The notes under the pieces: model-generated
What the model saw: the letters and a program-made list of their open reading frames with translations, nothing else
What the model was told of the DNA's origin: nothing
Database searches by the model: none
Translations under genes and position numbers: made by a program
Part shown: positions 35,662 through 49,933 of the stretch, one piece after another
How positions within the stretch are numbered: the first letter of the stretch is position 1
Layout: the number at the start of each line of letters is the position of its first letter
Assembly: GCA_013397455.1 (NCBI GenBank)
Contig: VYZB01000331.1
Coordinates: forward strand, 150,446-214,445
DNA from: Crotophaga sulcirostris
Taxonomy: Eukaryota; Chordata; Aves; Cuculiformes; Crotophagidae
Direction: 5' to 3'
DNA length: 64,000 nt

Positions 35662-38600
35662 TTGTAGACTCAGGAAAGGCTTAGTTCTGAGTAGATCAGC
35701 ATAATATGCCCAGCAGAGGGCAAGAACGTTCACTGCTTCTTCTTTAGATACAAAGTGAAGATACCTAGTGACAGCTGACCCTGAACATGTGCCACTTATA
35801 AATTCTTTTAAGTCTTGGAGGGAAGGGTTTGAGCACTATGCAATTCAATCCAAGCAGAAAGCACAAGGGACAGATTATTTTCCTGGCAGGAGAATAGTAG
35901 ATATAGAACAAAGTTTTGTTTTCTCCGTCTTATTCTGTAGGAACCTTGTCCAGCCTCTCTAGCAGACGGGAGTCCCTTCATCACTTTTAGACTTTGCCCT
36001 CCTGTTGGGACTGCTGTCTTCTGTGGGTCTGGACAGTCACAGGATTCAGATCTGGGAGAGAGAAGCTAGAAGGGGTGTCGGGGGGTGATGGTCTTACTCA
36101 ATGATAATTTCGTGTTCCCCTCTTCTACATCCTTTGCCCACCCTCAGCAAGACCCAGTTACCTTATCTGTCTTCTCCTGACTCCATTAAGACACGAGCCT
36201 AAATCAGCTGGTTTCTGCACAGCCCTCTTCCTCTGCTAGGTAAATAGAGGAGTGGATGATGTACTTACAGTCCAGCAACTAGCAATGCAGGGGAAGAGCA
36301 CTCTATGATGAAGAGAGAAGCAACCAGGGATACTGTGTTCAGCGAAGGGAGCAGCCCACATCCTGGGCACGTGGCTTTGCCTGCTGTGGGTTCATAATCC
36401 TTCCAGGGTGGCTGTGTGGTAGCGTGGCCCTGGTAAATGGCAGAGATAAACTGTGAGCATGAACAGGGACAGGCGAGAAAACAAATAAGATGGCAAACAC
36501 TGTGAGATGTCTCCGTTAAAGAAAAAAACAGGAACCCTGTGTTCTCTATCACAGTCCTGCTTTTGGCTCACCGGAACTTGGGCTTAGTCTATCATGTAGG
36601 TTCCTTGCACATAGGTAGTATGGAATGAGCCTCCTCACAGCTGGGCAATCAGGATCTCATCTGCTGAACTGGGAGCTCCCACTGGGAACTGGAGAAGTGG
36701 AGGAACTACCCAAGCAGCTTTCTCAGGAGGTTTTCCTATAGCAAAGCGTTGCAGGCTTGTAGTCTTTCCAGACTTGAACTGCAGCATTTGCACCTGGCTG
36801 GAGATGAGATGTTCTGCCAGTGGACATCATGTTAGCTATCTCTCTTGCACTCAGAGCATTTAAGGTGAGACAGCAGTAGCAAAAATGACATTCTGAGTAC
36901 GCTCAGCTGCAGAGCAATAGACAAAGGATGCCCAGAACCAGCCCAAGGGCCAGCAGAGAAAGCCAACTTTTCTGCTGAATGTGGGGCATGCCACCATCTG
37001 TGAGAATAATCTAGTCACAGTTCCCATCTCTGTGTCTAGGGCAGGGAAACCCTGTGGCACAGCCTGAGGGTGTCCCAGTCCCAAAGAGCCGTCATGACCA
37101 GCAAGAACATGATGTTCCTTCCTGCTGTTCCCTGCTCAAACTTTGCAGGTGGAGCTGCTTGTGATCAGATTGTTTCCTATTGTTAATGTGAAATTAATAA
37201 GCACACTCACTCCGTGTGCAAAAACAGGGCCTTGAGCCTTTTCCATAAATTTCCATACCCCTTAACATGGTGCAGGCATTCTTCATACAGATGATACGAA
37301 TGCCACCCTACACTTACTGAATAGGGAGATTAAACAGGGTGGAAGATGTAAAGAAAGCTACAACTTTAAGTTTTCCTGCTTAGAAAAACTGCACAGTGAA
37401 CATTATTTTTAACACGTGAGAGGGCATACCTAGTAGGGCTTTTGGGTGATGTGGTGCTTTTCCAGTGATAGATGCAGATGTTGAAACTGGGCTGGTGAGG
37501 AATGAGGCTGATATCAGTCTTGATATCAGCTCTGTCTTCCAACCAGTCACCAGGAAAAGATCAGGGGTGAGGCAGATTGGTGTGTCTCCTGCCATTGAGG
37601 TATGGATAGTTGCATCTTTACCAAAGGTTAGGCCTTGCATGGGAAAGCAACTCCAAAAAAAAAGCAGTTAAATAATTTATCTAAGTTTTACAAAAGCATT
37701 ATTGGACAGAGAGAAGAAAATACATTAACTATATATTTCTAAAAAGAAGGAAGCATTTTGATCCAGGGGGAATTTAGGACAGTTTTTATGACCGGTCAGA
37801 CAAAATTTGAATAAGCTCCTTGAAGAGTCAGTATTGATGCTTCTGCTGCGGGATGCTGGGAGAGAGGTGGTGCCAGGTGCTACCCAATAGCTGGTCCCCT
37901 GCCAGGGTCAAGAGGGTGCTGCCCAGGCTCCCTCACCAATGCCAGGGAAAACATCTCAGTCTCCAAGACCATGGCAGAGACAAATTCATGAAATACAAAT
38001 TCTGCAGCAGAAACTGCAAGCTTATTCTGCTGCCCCAAACTGCAGTGACCAGGCAGCAGATCTTGTGCAGGGACTCTGGAATAACAGCAATTGCGTGATT
38101 TGCAGCCTCTCGCATTTGCTTTTTCTTTCCCTCTTCTAAGTTGATCCCCTTTACTATCCTTATTTCATGCCAAGTAAATATTCTCAATGACCGGATCAGC
38201 ACTTCCCAGAGCCTAAAAACTCTACTCCTCAGGGAGAGCAATGGCTGCCAGGAGCTATCCTCAGCCTTATCAATAAAAAAAACAAAGAAGAACTCTGAAA
38301 TTGCAGAGAAAACCAGCTCATTAGAGGAGCTAATTGAAATTGGGAATATACGATGCCGTGGGAGTTACTTCTCAGGATATGAAAGCAATGGCTGTAGCCA
38401 TAACAGGATTAGCAGAAGCTGAGAAATGTGTGCAATGTTATTGAGGACAATGTTCTGGTCATTGGAGAAGCAGTTGGAGGACTGAATGCAAACGGCTGCA
38501 GATTATAGAGAAATGGTATTCACAGAAGAGGCAGCAGTCTCAAAAGCAGAAAGCAAAACCTGGAGGCTATAAACATAATGAAAATCCTGTTTGTATTACC

Positions 38601-39609
38601 AAGAAAAAACCTGTTTAAAAACTGGTGTCATGAGTTCACAGCTGTAAACTGGTCATCACCTTGTTGGCTGTGTTGGCTGCAAACACACATGGACATAATG
38701 CAGGGGACAACCAGCTGAGAGCACACTTGGACATGGAGTTCTGTAGCTGTTTACACACAGTATCTGGCAAACCCAAGGCACACAGCTGCTATAAAGGGCT
38801 GGAGAAACTTCCCTGGGGATTTATGGGGAAGGGTAACAATGTATCTGAAATTACATCAGAGGGATTGATTGGGACAGATGGGGATTAATTGTTTTCAAAC
38901 TTCTCAGACTGTGCGTTGCTTATTTGGCCCTCATGCAGTTCATACTTGGGTTCTGTGCCCATTTTGGAGCAGAGCAGGAGCAGAACTGAGGTGGGCATGT
39001 GGACACTGAACCTGATGCCAGGACTGCACCAAAGGTCCTGATATACTGATGTCCTGCTCCACCCACTGGGGAGATAGCAAGCATTACAAAACTTTGAAAA
39101 TCTGTCATTTTCCCACCAGGGAATTCCAGGTAGGTGCCCAAATGAGAAAGGAATGTAAAACAGGGACTACTGGGAAAACAGCTGTGTGTGCCATGGCAGC
39201 GGTGGGGAGCGTAGCAGAACCCGAAGAAACTACTTCTCCTAACTGGCAGCACCTTGCTTTCTTCCTACATTGCACAAGAGCCAGGAGAGTTAACAGAACT
39301 GTGTGACGTGGAAGAAATAAAAAAGACCTGAAAAAAAAAATCAGATAATAAAGCACCAGGACCAGATGGGTATGCAGCTGGTTTTATGGGATATTCTGAG
39401 ATGAATTACTTCCAATTGTAAATGAAGTTTGTTAGTGCACTTTAGAAACAAAATGTTTTACCTTAACTTAATTTAGCCCACCAGGAAGAAAGCCAAAGAA
39501 GTGTAGAGTGTGTAAATCTAGTTTGTTATCTTACATTGATTATAGTATTTTTAAAAGTCATTCCTATTAGATTAGAGGCCAGCGTTACAGGATTTTCTCA
39601 GGTCAAGCT

Positions 39610-39643
39610 GCTCTCTAAATCACACTGCTTTCTAAATCACAGC
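39610..39643. repeat. 17-bp tandem duplication (2 copies)
   Basis: GCTCTCTAAATCACACT followed directly by GCTTTCTAAATCACAGC, three mismatches. Confidence 0.8.
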
Positions 39644-40305
39644 ATAAAGTAAGTATATCAGCTTTACTGTAGCATTTCAATTTTATTGATCAGGAGTATT
39701 ACAGCAGGGGATTCAGTTTACCCCCTGAAAAACGAAGCTACACACTCAGCCAGGCACTCTCTCAGCCTATATGCTGGTAAAGCAGCAATTTTCCTTTCCT
39801 GTTGCTGCTTTGGAAAGTAGAAGGCACTCACCTTGCATGTGTCAGAGCTGCCTGGCACCTTGCACTGCTGACCCCACTGTCTCTGCACAGCCTCAGTGAG
39901 CACCAGTCTGGGGCTCTGAAGGTTCTGACACAGTGTTTTACACCAGTTCGATGTGTAGTGAATTGTGCAGAGCTAAAATTACACCCTGTGTGCAGTAATT
40001 TGGATAGAATAGCACATGCCATTTTTTGGTACCTTGCAATATTAATAATGATTTTTTTGCCAAGGTTTGTTTTTTTTAAATTATTTTTAGATTGTACCAG
40101 TCAAACCCAGATTTACTGTCTGTGAAAGATGCAATATATCTATCTATGCATATATCCATGTGGGTGATAGTCTGCAGAACCATTTCTGTCAGATGTTATG
40201 TTTTTGAATTATGTTACCCAGTTAATAGAATTTAAGTCACTGGTCAGCGTTTTTGTTGTACATGCATTTCATGTACTTCTCTATATTAACATGTATTTAT
40301 ATAGC

Positions 40306-40396
40306 ATCAGTTGCTCTTGTGTATATACCTATATACATTCTTGCAGATACGTACATACATATAAATATGTATGCATATATTTCTGTATGTATATAA
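40306..40396. repeat. TATA/CATA simple-repeat patch
   Basis: Low-complexity alternation such as TATATACCTATATACA and ACGTACATACATATAAATAT, ending TCTGTATGTATATAAG. It accounts for the short frames seen here on both strands. Confidence 0.7.
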
Positions 40397-41158
40397 GCCA
40401 TTTAAAATAAATGAATAATTATTCCACTTAGGCATAATTTCATATAACAATGTCAACCTTAGAATTATGAATTTCCAGCTGCTTGGAGAACATTTCTTCT
40501 CTCCCATTAGTGCTTGCTCTGTAGTTGTAGTGCAGGCACTTACCCAGAGAGGTTTGTTTCAGGAGAGGAGAACAGCTGGCTCTGGAGTCTGAGCATCCTT
40601 CCCCTCAGATGACAGTGACATAGTCACTGCTGTATGCTGGGCAGAGTTACTCATCTGCTACAGATATAGTGAATTTGCTTTTGGTGCAAGGTGACCCTGG
40701 TAGCTCTGATGGTCCTTAGGCTTTCCAAATTCAATCGGGAATCCAGCTGGTAGCAGCCAAGGCTGATGATTTCTACTCCAAAGGGAGGGAGGTGAGCTCT
40801 GCTGTGGACGTGCTGCTCTCTGCTGCCAGGTAGCAATCACATCTGCAGATGAGGAGTATTATTTTGATGAGGATGTACTTGTAACCTGATTACTAGATGC
40901 AAAGAAACACCCCATCAGGCTTCGGTTGGTCTGAAGGTTTCACATTCTGTTGTTCTTTTTTTCCTTCTTTTCTTTTTCCATTAAAGGTTTTAATAGCATT
41001 TTCAGTTTTACATATATTTTACCTATGTGAATTTGAAATGAAAGCAGCCCTGTCACAGTCAGTGATGTCTCCATAACCTCTATCGGTCCATGACCTCTAC
41101 ACTTTGCTCTGCGGATTTGTGTATGGCAGGCATTTCACAGAAAAGCATACTGAAAAGT

Positions 41159-41198
41159 TTTCTAAACCATAACAGATATTTCTAAACTTTAACAGGTA
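41159..41198. repeat. 20-bp tandem duplication (2 copies)
   Basis: TTTCTAAACCATAACAGATA followed directly by TTTCTAAACTTTAACAGGTA. Confidence 0.85.
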
Positions 41199-43110
41199 GT
41201 ATTTCTAATATGTCTTCTGTTATAAAGACAGAATTTTAGTTTCCTAACAGTCCTTCTTATAGGCCTTGGAGGTGAATAAAAATTATTAATATAATTTTAG
41301 AAATGGCTACAGTGTGACGTTTTATTACCTAGCAATTTGTGACTTAGGACATCTCAGCACCTTGGATGTCTAGGAAATTATGTGTTCCCTGCAGAAGCTG
41401 AGAGTCTTCTACTTCCCACCCCCCCACACTCCTCAGGGTTTTCTAAGTTTGTAAGAAGGGAGTAATCCAAAATCAAGTTTGTAATCTAGGACTGATCAGG
41501 GATAAAATCCTGTCTCTAAGACTTTGTTTATAAAGGAAGAGGAGAAGTTTCTCTGTTGTTTAATAAATCCATTGTCAGCTATCTAGAGGTGTCCAGAAGC
41601 CTTTCTGGCCATAGCTTCCAATAGTGAATATGACTATTTCATATAAGAGCTCCAGCACAATTTTTTATTTTTTCCCCTTTTTTTCTGGCATTGCTGTTCT
41701 GTGCTTTCCACAGTAGGTGGCAAACTTCACAAGCTGTAACCGGCTGGATTTTTTTTTTTTTGCAGGCCTTTATACCTCAAATAAAATAGCGTGCGCTGGG
41801 AAAGCTTTGCTTGGACCTCATCCAAATAATATTTGCTTTCTTTCATTTGAAAAGAAGGAGCCATTATTGCTCCTAATTCGATCATTTTCTTTTCTGGGCT
41901 GATCTGTGAAAAGGCTATAGCTGCTGCAATGGACTATTTATAATGCTTTCTGTGTGTAGTGCTCTTTGAAATTGTTGAGTAAACAACAGGGAAAATGCTC
42001 CCTTTTTGAAACAACTCACATCAACGCCATCCATGAAAAACAAGTCTCATTTGTTCACACCACAGAACAATCATTAGTTAAAATAAGAAAAAGCACTGCC
42101 ATTTTTTTCTGTATAATAAATATCCTCTGGTGCTGCTGTTTGTTTAGTGCCATTATTAACTGTGGAGAGAACATTTGGCATTTTTCATAGCACAGAAACA
42201 AGGGTGACCTTCAAGAAACTTAAGAAGTCTGAACAGCGTATAGGTAAAATATCTGCCATGTTTCAGCAACTGTGTAATCTAATTTCGAGCAGTGATACAG
42301 AATAAGCAGCTGAATGGTACAGAGAGTAGGATCTGCCTTGGGATTCCAGAAGGTTTTTTTTTCACTCATGGACCCGTGCCATTTCTACTAAGCATTGATG
42401 GGCTTTGCAGAGAACTGATGTCTCTGAAGGCATTTGCAAGTAAACAGAAAGAGTGTCCCTTGCACAAGGACATTAAGAAGGGAGTTTAAAGCATAAGGCA
42501 CTGTGGATGGTTGGCCTGACTCTTACCAGAATCTCTAGAAGTATTTGTTATCACATTTATAGTGAAGACATTGTGCACTTTATTTGTACATTATTTTGCA
42601 TAGGCCCTTATTCTGTAGATTTCTCAGAGCATGAAGAGGAAGTGAAAAAACGTGGAGAAACAAACATAAGATGCAACAGAGAGATGTCCCTGTAAGACTG
42701 GAAAAGAGAACTTCATTAGTTGGGAAGACAGTTCAGTTGGAACTGTGGTTGCAGCTGTTAGGCTTACTTTCAACCACAGAGAATTTAGACAAAGAACAAA
42801 ATCTTTCTGTTCCACAGAAAGTAAGCTGACTGTGGGAACGTTTCTGGTGAAGGAGAGAGGTTGCTTGGTCATTAGCAAGAATGAAGTGGATTGGGAGCAG
42901 GGGTGGGGTTAAGACTGACACCAGTTGGACTGGTAAGGTACTGTGGTCTGAACTGGAGTTTGCTCTTCAGAGTGGGCATGATGACAAGCTATACATCCAG
43001 GGGAGATTGTTTCATTACTCTATGCCTCTGTTTATTTGCACTGCTGACCATGAGGTCCTGAAACAATAATAAGAATTGTTTTGAAATCTGACATCTCCCT
43101 TTTGAATTGG

Positions 43111-43130
43111 AGGCCCCGATCCTGCAGGGT
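43111..43130. repeat. Possible old interspersed-repeat end
   Basis: AGGCCCCGATCCTGCAGGGT resembles the terminus of another fold-back repeat I recall from turtle and crocodile sequence (GGCCC-GATCCTGCA). Only one end is visible. Confidence 0.25.
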
Positions 43131-46100
43131 TCTGACCAAGGAAAGTATATTAGATTTCTGTGTGAGAACTCTGTTAATCTTCTCATCCTTGGATCAGGTC
43201 TTTACTCTCCTTTGCACCTCCTGCCCTGCGTTGTATTTCTTCGTTCTCCCACCTGCATCCTCAGTAAATTGGTTAACAATCACCCGGTGCGATCATTTTC
43301 ACAATATAGTACCCTGTTTCCTATCTCCTCATTCCTGCTACTCCTCCACTCTCTGCTCGTCCCCCATATAAATTGTTGAGCCTAGTTTAGCTTATTTTCC
43401 TCTAAATCTTACTATTCCCTGAAGTCTAAGGTGAGATTTCCTCTCCATACTCAGGCCCTGTTATGTCCTCTGCTTTTTTCCCACCTGTTTTCTGCATGCA
43501 CCCACACCCTCATTTTTTCATTTATACTCCCAGTTTGTGATGTGACAGCCATCTTTCCTGGGGGAAAACTATCTCCTACCGGAGCAAAACAGTAGGAACT
43601 CATATCCTTTCTGAGTAGGCATAGGCATCTTAGCCCCATTGGGGCTAAAATGGGAGACAATGATCCTGTTATAGTAAGGAAAAACAGACAAGATCGGTGT
43701 AGCACAGGGAGGAAAATGTGCATCTCCTAACCAGTAAGAGGGGCTCAAAGCACAGCAATAGAGAAAGGTTTTGAAATGGAGTTTCTCAAGATCTGCCTCT
43801 GACTGTCCTTATAAGAAGAAAGAAAAATTGCAAGGTTTATAACTCAGCAGCTGGGGGAAAACTGGAGAGCAAATTGCACATTATGGTTTGTCATGTCTGC
43901 AAGCATCTAGGACACCAAGCCAGAAGGGAGACCGTGCCCTTTCAGAGTGATGATCCCTGAAAGAGGAAAGAAAGAATAAAGGGAGCTACCTCACTCTGGC
44001 CTGGCTAATGCAGTCAGATGTCAGGTAAAATTGAACAGATACTTAAAGGCATGAGGAAAAAGGACATCGAAGCCAGAGAGCTGCAAAAAAAAAATGTTTG
44101 GGATGAAATTCAGGGAGAGGTGGAAGCAGACTTACATGCATGTGCTGAGCTGAGTGCAGAGAAAGAAGCTGTTATGGAGGCACATCTGTTGTGGAGCTCT
44201 TGCTGAGGGGAACTGTGTCACTTGGGAAGTCAGATGGTAAGTGTCTTGGGTAATACGGTATGTTTTATGGGGTGGAAGGAGCTGATGGGGATGGTGGAAA
44301 CCTGAGATATTTGCATGAAGGTTTAGGTGAAATATACTTAACCAGCTACTGATGTCCAAACAGATGCACTTGGTTTCTTTCCCTCTCCACTTCTTGCTGG
44401 TACAACCTGAAGCCTGGCCCAGGGTCCCTCTGAGGCAGCTGAGCCAAGCACCCTGCTAACTGGGTCCCATAGCCCTTGGAGTCTGGAGTATCAGGCTCCA
44501 AGGTTTAGGTGTGCCTCCTCTCACATTGAAGTTGCCCGAGGAACTTTAAAAGTCTACAAAAGGGGAGAGAAAGTAAAATCCTCTGGAAAATGACTTTTGT
44601 TAAAAGTGTTGTAGTTTCTTCTTGCCTTTGCTTCAGCAGAATTTTTCTCCATCTGCTACCCAAAACAGGCACATGGCTGGTCTGAATCCAGATCAGATCT
44701 CTTTGCATGGTTACAAAGCCTGGACACCTATGATCTCTAGCAGTGCACACACCCTTTTAAAAAGGTTTTAAAAAGTAGCTGATTAAGAAGTGCCTCTTCA
44801 GAAAAAGGGCTTCTAAAAATTCTCAAAGGGGCAACATGATGTCAAAAACATCTCAGGAGAAAAAGAATTACTTTTTCCCCTCTCTCATTTTAAATGCACA
44901 ACAAAAAGTTTAAAAACCCAACATGGGTAAAAATTTAAGGAAAGTGCCAAGTCCCACTGAGGGACATTTCACAGGGATATACAGTACCAATGAAAAGGAA
45001 AAGAGTAAAGACCATGACCTGCTCTGATGGCCAAGGGAAACAGTATTTCACAAGATGCTGACTTGGCTAGGTCTCCCATGCCCTGTTGCAGAGGCTTTGG
45101 GTTGACTTTTACACCTATACATCAATAGCACGTCTCCTCCACCTCCCAGGCCTGTGCTTGCCAGTGGAACAAATTGAAGCAATCTGCACTGCACTCATAG
45201 GTCATGGTCTCCTTCCCTCACCTCCCACCCTAGCTAAGGGAGCATGTTTACCAAATGCAAGAAACTTCGAGAGAAGCAGATGGGTGTTTACTGATGTTCT
45301 GTGCAATCTGATGGGCTCCTTGCTGGAGAAAGAAAAGCTTAGCCTGGGCTCCATGGGCACTGAATAAAAAAGTTGCAAGCAGCAGTGCAGCAGAAGATCT
45401 CTCTGCCTCTTTGTGGCCATCTGGTTTGCAGTATGTAATGTCAGACACACTTGAAAAATACTCTAATCTACACTGAGTCTGTGTGAACTTTCTGCATTTT
45501 GTCACACACATGGTTTTTCAAAACAGGTGGTCAGGTTAAAAATACATGTTGTTTTTGACACGTGGCTTAGCCTGTGTGTGGAAAATGCGAAGTCCACCAA
45601 ATCCCACTCTGCTTTGTGCCTTTTCTGAAGTTACATACCAAACTGTATTTTGTGATTTTCATTGCCTGTAACTCTTCATAGTACCAATGTGACCACTTTT
45701 TCTGGTCTGTATACTTGGAAATTCTGGAAATAAAACTTTTTAAATGCCATGACGCTCCTTTTTCAGTAAAATTATGAAGAATCAAATTGTTTACAAGTTC
45801 ATATTTTGGCACAAAAAAGGAAAATGTTTGTAGAACTCCTTCCCTCTGTTTACTATCCACTTGGCTTGCATCTGCTATGCTGTTTTATCAGTATGGATTT
45901 GCAGAACTAAAAGGAGCTTAAGTAGATGCAATATGAAATCAAACTTTGTCTTTTCTTTTAACTGAAATTTTCTCTAAAATAAGTTTATTTACTTATCCAG
46001 TCACTTGGACTTCAAGCTGTTCAAAAACTTCTAGGACTTGCAGTTCCTCCTGGGGATCACTGATCTGTTTAAATGAGAACAACTTCTGCAGGAAGACCCT

Positions 46101-49100
46101 ACTTTGCTGTTAGAATGGCTGTATGAATTCCCTGTTGACTGAGAATTTTGCAGGATGCAACAGTTAAGCAAGGCTGACAAGATTCCGTTTTGATGGTATG
46201 TGTGAAATCTCCCTAGCCTCTAATCCCAGGTTCCAGCTATTGCCATTTCTTGGGATGGCCTGCACGTAGTGGTTGCTCTGCTGTGGGGGACTTCATCTGT
46301 GAGTTGAAGTTGAGTAGTGGCGGGAGGAAATGTCACAGCTATCATACCAGGATTATTCATTGTTAGTTGTGGCCACGTAGAAAACAAATATTACCATCTA
46401 ATACCTACTGTAATTTTTGGAGCATTTAAGGTGTCACAACAGCGGTGAACTAGATAAAATGAGTAAGAACACAGTCAAGCTAGGAGCAGAAATAATGAAG
46501 ACAGCTTAGCCAAGGGAAGTGTATTTCACATTTCTAGTTTTCTGCCAGGAAAACTTGATTGCTGGCTTGTAAAAAGCATTGTTTGGAGGCAGTGGATGGC
46601 CTAGTAGTCTGGCTATTTCCTCACCTTCTCCCTGGTGTGCAGCATGAGGGAAATGAAATAAAAAAAAAAGAAAATGGAAGGTAAAATGTTAATTCCTCCT
46701 GCAGTCTTAGAAAGAAATGAGGGAGAAAACTCAGCTTGCTAAGGTCACTCTTGTTAAGGCTTTTTTTCACAAAACCAACGTGTCCTGCTAGGTAGATGAA
46801 TTGGGTCTCTGAAATTCTTCTGCACAGTGCAGCTGAGATTGAAACTTAGCTGAAGTGGAAGCATTTTGTTGCTTTTTATGTGCAGAATCATGATTTTTCC
46901 AGGAGCTGCATTTGAGGACTACATTTGAGGATTCTGGACAAATTTTGAGTTTGCAGTGTCCATGAGGGCACTGTCATGCTACTGCAGAAAGTTCAGTGGA
47001 AGTTGCATAAAATTTTGTTCTGAAAGATTCTGGAATCCCAATGTCAATCAGGGAATTTTACTGTTAGTGAATACCTATCTGTGAGATGAAGGCAAGCGCT
47101 GGTAACTTCTTGTTTAGCTCATCAGGTACACCACTTAGTACGTTCAGGCATGGCAGGAATGGCAAATCCTGCATGAAAACAAGTGAAAAGACAAAAAAAG
47201 AGCTTTTTTTCTGATTTGTCTGGAATACGGGGAAGAATAAAATGAGGAGGTACACCACTTGGTTTTGCTTGTTCTATCACTCAGGCATTCCCATAAGGAC
47301 AGTTCTCGTAACTGCGCTTTCTCTGCCCCCTCATGGGTCTACGCTTTGGCTGGATTCAGCCCGTCATCACTGTCCTTGGATTATTTCCCTTGGTTCTTCT
47401 GGTGCATAAGTAGAACATCAGCTGTGCTAGCTCTTTCCTTGGATAATCTGCACAGTTCTACATCAGCCCTCAGAAAGTGAGGCAGAGGATCCTAGAACAT
47501 ACAATCTCTTTTCTATTATGAAAGGGAGCTTCTAGCAGAAGCAACAGAAGCTTTCTTCTAGGCATCAAAAGTGGCGCATTTGTATTTTTAGATGCCGTCC
47601 ATGCAATCCATAGGTCTTGCCTACTGTTTTTTTCCATTTTGCAGCTTTACAGGTGTAAAAGTTATGGTTCAGTGAAGTGCAGAGATTCTAGGGACTCGAA
47701 TAAAACCCCTACATATAAAAGAATCTGGTAGTTAGGAAACACATGATAGGAGACAGAAGTCTCTATGTGCATTATACGCAAGCCAGTGTTTATCTTTCTG
47801 TTCCTGCATGTCTCCAAATAGGGATAAATGCAACCCATCTGTGATGTTAATTGTTGAAAAATTTTACATGAACTAAAGACACACTTCCTTGGTTTAAGTC
47901 AACGGTATCCATATCTAGAGATCTACTCCTGTCCTAAACTCTTGTTGCTAAAATTAAAATGAACCACTATAATATTCAAAGCCACTGGTTCCTCTCAAAG
48001 AATGTAGCCTGTTTCTTCTTTTCATTGTGTAATGCCTTCACAAAAAGTTCCCCAATACAGAATGCAGAAAAAGCCCTTGTGCTGTGAAGTAATTTTCTTA
48101 GGATGGACCAGCTTCCAATTTTCTCTATGGTAGTAGAGTAATAAGAATTATCTCCTTGAGAAGATTCTTCTAGAAACTTGAGCTCCCAATCTTTAACTCA
48201 CATTTTCCCCTGATGTACCTCCAGAATGAATCTTTTTATTCTAATAATTTCTTTCTTACTTCAATGCACTAAAAAGGGAATCTGTAGAAAAAACAGGGAT
48301 TGTTTATGTACTTAGATGTCTCGTCAGGTTCCTGATATTATTCCTGAATGTATCAGTCTTTCCTCCACATAAATCTTCTGTCCTTGTGACAAGAGTGAGG
48401 GAGTGTTTCACCCATTCTCATCACACCTTGACTATCAGTGTCAGTGAGGCGGAAAGTGCACCACTCACCTTGCTCTACTGAGAACTCCCCTCTGAAGTGC
48501 TGAATTGCACTTTAAAAAAACTGCCCACATTTCCCATCTGTTTGCTCCCTTTGACAACTTATCTTGTAGCCGTTGTCTGTTTGATACTCTGGTATTTATT
48601 TCTGATCCTAAAACTGAACTAGTATGATCTGATGGCTCAAAGGCAGGAAGAGCAGCCACTGGTTGTGTCCTCTCCAATGCCATAATGGTCCATGGCATGC
48701 TTATGGCTTGTCAGTCAGAGAAGCAAGATGTGATTATGCCATGGTGTTGTGAGGTCTACTTGCTGTGTCAGATCAGTTTTGATCCCAGAAATGTAACATC
48801 TACCATCTTTTGTCTTGCTAGACGAGGGAGGGCTTCTAGCTTCACCCTCTTTTGTCCTTTGCATTCTTTTTTGCTCCACAGCATATCAAACTACTGACTG
48901 GACCTCAAAAAGAATTTATGATTCCTTCATCACCATCATGATCACTCTATTTTTGTCTCTAGCCATGCTGGCATCCACAAATGTTGCATTCTTATCCACT
49001 CTCACCCCAACCACATTGCTGTACTTCTTATCTCTAGTCTTCACCAGTTTTGCTTTTCACTGCATCGAGTTTAACTACGTCCCTCAATTTCAAGGCTCTC

Positions 49101-49933
49101 CAGCAGTTCTATTGGCTTTCTCTCAATGCTGTCAGCTCTGGAGCAGACCCTACAGGCTTGCAGGAGTACCTCTTTCATATTTTTTCACATGATTATGTCT
49201 GCATGCTTAATAATGTCAATCTTATGGACAGAACGCCTCCCAACTTTAATTTGTAGCTATCCTTTCATTCTCCAAAAGCTCATTGATGAATGCCATCCTA
49301 CACTATTGCCTGCCTTAATTAACGGACAAACTGAAATACAATATAAAACATTAAAGGAACTTCCACTATCTTTCTCTGCTTTGACTATGCTGTGTGCTTT
49401 TTCAGCTTTTACCTGACCCTCTTCTAACCCTTTCCCCCAGTCATTTTCTTTCATCATTTGGGAACTGCAAAAAATCTGATAACAAAACTGATGTGTCAGC
49501 TCTGCAAGAAGATCCTAGTCTAGGGAGTAGAAAAAAAGCTCAAACGTGCTCTTTGCCCAGCTCATAAAAAGAAAATGCCTGATGCCTTTTTGTGGAGCAT
49601 TTCGTCTGGAATGTCTGAGCAATGTTTCCTGGCTCCAGACATTTTAAAATCTTCTGCTGTGTTCTTTGGTTCTTTACTGCGTTTTTACCCCTATATAATT
49701 CATTTGGCTTCAGTCCCACAAGCTACTGATTATACTGATTCCTCTTCAAAAAGTATTTTCATGCTGCTTGATAATGGCTTTTTCTTTTTACTACTACTGA
49801 GTTACATCACTACATTCCTCTTTAAATCCTTTGCTAGGTATGTGAAATTAATGGCTTTTTATTAACAAGGACAGATTATGTTCCTTCATTTTTGTAATAT
49901 GTACATTTATATAGAGTATATTATTTCCTGAAC

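Larger units (their letters stand above)
35093..49933. other. Intergenic stretch, no gene recognised
   Basis: 14.8 kb. It includes a mildly GC-richer patch at about 36,000-39,320 with overlapping short frames on both strands, a TA/CATA-rich patch at about 40,306-40,396, and a G-poor, pyrimidine-rich patch at about 48,440-49,460. None shows a protein domain, processed-pseudogene structure or RNA gene that I can recognise. Confidence 0.55.

Noticed and set aside
40198..40507. Possible small cysteine- and tyrosine-rich proteins
   Set aside because: The frames come from the TATA/CATA low-complexity tract and occur on both strands.
44018..44206. Charged 62-codon frame that looks like a coiled-coil exon
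   Set aside because: No splice acceptor or family match could be identified, and length is within chance expectation.
48815..49192. 125-codon hydrophobic open frame
   Set aside because: The hydrophobic, membrane-like look follows from T/C-rich sequence. Several frames are open at once and no family is recognisable.
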